Shown piece by piece: positions 51,111 through 51,312 of a DNA stretch of 51,312 bases. The position numbers were made by a program, and so were the translations under genes. Source of the stretch: CAYGZL01 sp964354345 (GTDB lineage: Bacteria > Chloroflexota > Anaerolineae > Anaerolineales > UBA4823); assembly GCA_964354345.1 (NCBI GenBank), contig CAYGZL010000115.1, positions 1 to 51,312 of the forward strand. The letters run 5' to 3'. The notes beneath the pieces are model-generated. The model was not told the DNA's origin. It did no database searches and saw nothing but the letters and a program-made list of their open reading frames with translations. Numbering within the stretch: position 1 is the first letter of the stretch; the number at the start of each line of letters is the position of its first letter.

Positions 51111-51157
51111 GTGGTGGGGGAGGCTTTACCTTTTCTTTTCATCAAGGAGGACAGGCA

Positions 51158-51312
51158 ATGATCAACTTTGAAGAAATCATGCGCCAGCTGACCAGCAACG
51201 CGGAAGTCATACGCGCCCTGATGCAAACCATCTCAGAAGAGCAAGCGCATTGGAAGCCCAATCCCGAAACCTGGTCCTTGCAGGAGGTAATGGGGCATGT
51301 TTACAATGAAGA
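51158..51312 (+). CDS. DinB-like protein, 5' part only
   Basis: The frame runs from ATG 51158 with AAGGAGG (51144-51150) 7 nt upstream to the window edge; 51 codons are visible. The sequence has the helix pattern of DinB/YfiT four-helix-bundle proteins: NAEVIRALMQTISEEQAHWKP, then PETWSLQEVMGHVYNE, the latter with the histidine of the family's first metal-binding position. These proteins are metal-dependent, often thiol transferases. The 3' part lies outside the window. Confidence 0.72.
   Translation, partial: MINFEEIMRQLTSNAEVIRALMQTISEEQAHWKPNPETWSLQEVMGHVYNE

Larger units (their letters stand above)
50751..51157. other. 407-bp intergenic region with leader elements
   Basis: No credible protein gene is seen. 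It holds, reading on the minus strand, an extended -10 (TGG-TATACT, 51000-50992), a hairpin terminator (50927-50900) and a ~150-nt stretch before the helicase ATG. On the plus strand it holds the -10 of the DinB-like gene. Confidence 0.7.

Noticed and set aside
51041..51226. 61-codon minus-strand frame
   Set aside because: It lies antisense to the promoter, ribosome site and start of the DinB-like gene, which explain the sequence better.
1..51312. CRISPR arrays, insertion sequences, prophage or defence islands
   Set aside because: No regularly spaced repeats, no transposase or integrase frame and no terminal repeats were seen; the HNH gene alone is not enough to call a mobile element.

Overview
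The window looks like a chromosome segment of a Chloroflexota bacterium, probably class Anaerolineae. This is inferred from gene content and style, not from a marker-gene search. The evidence is a Thr/Pro-repeat membrane protein, a DUF3662-FHA plus FHA pair beside a SEDS (FtsW-type) gene fused to a PBP-like domain, a nickel superoxide dismutase with its own maturation protease, RtcB with archease, an A-type RNase P RNA, and a Gram-positive-type LexA box (GAAC-N4-GTTC). Base composition is moderate. I see no insertion sequence, integrase, phage gene, CRISPR array or rRNA.

Layout. 1-4.85 kb: tRNA-Val with promoter and terminator, an RpiR-type regulator and a FAH-family enzyme, a Thr/Pro-rich membrane protein, and the pseudouridine catabolic pair psuK-psuG. 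4.9-11.0 kb: a two-gene membrane system made of a 1572-residue protein (about 21 LVIVD-type propeller repeats outside, a band-7-like region inside) and an SPFH paralogue. 11.0-13.3 kb: a 71-codon gene behind a consensus promoter whose spacer is a LexA box, then DUF362 and PHP proteins. 13.4-17.5 kb: tRNA-Leu and the run fmt - lysA-like - histidine phosphatase - panE-like. 17.5-24 kb: an orphan peptide-type binding protein and secG on the minus strand, then PHP - uvrB - ybaK - GlnQ-type ATPase on the plus strand. 24-26 kb: rtcB and archease. 26-31 kb: FhaA-like, FhaB-like, mtnP and a SEDS/pseudo-PBP fusion, closed by a bidirectional terminator. 31-33.4 kb: tyrS, a PH-like membrane protein and an HNH protein, the last two sharing mirror-image promoters. 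33.4-40.6 kb: a tightly packed minus-strand run sodN - sodX - DMT transporter - ftsK - PfkB kinase - CDP-alcohol transferase - lgt - MBL hydrolase. 40.8-46.4 kb: ferredoxin, a toast-rack-like lipoprotein, membrane proteins, an S15-type hydrolase, and a three-gene GerW unit. 46.5-48.4 kb: a STAS/anti-sigma-kinase pair and a KDG-kinase-like PfkB protein. 48.5-51.3 kb: rnpB, a DEAD-box helicase with a long leader region, and the start of a DinB-like protein cut by the window edge.

How the genes fit together. Envelope growth and its control recur: FHA proteins with the SEDS fusion, lgt, the CDP-alcohol transferase, secG and ftsK. Stress and repair also recur: the LexA-box gene, uvrB, Ni-SOD, rtcB/archease and the helicase. 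The most unusual items are the SEDS fusion whose PBP part lacks all three penicillin-binding motifs, the propeller/SPFH pair, the LexA-controlled small gene divergent from it, and the mirror-image divergent promoters near 32.86 kb.
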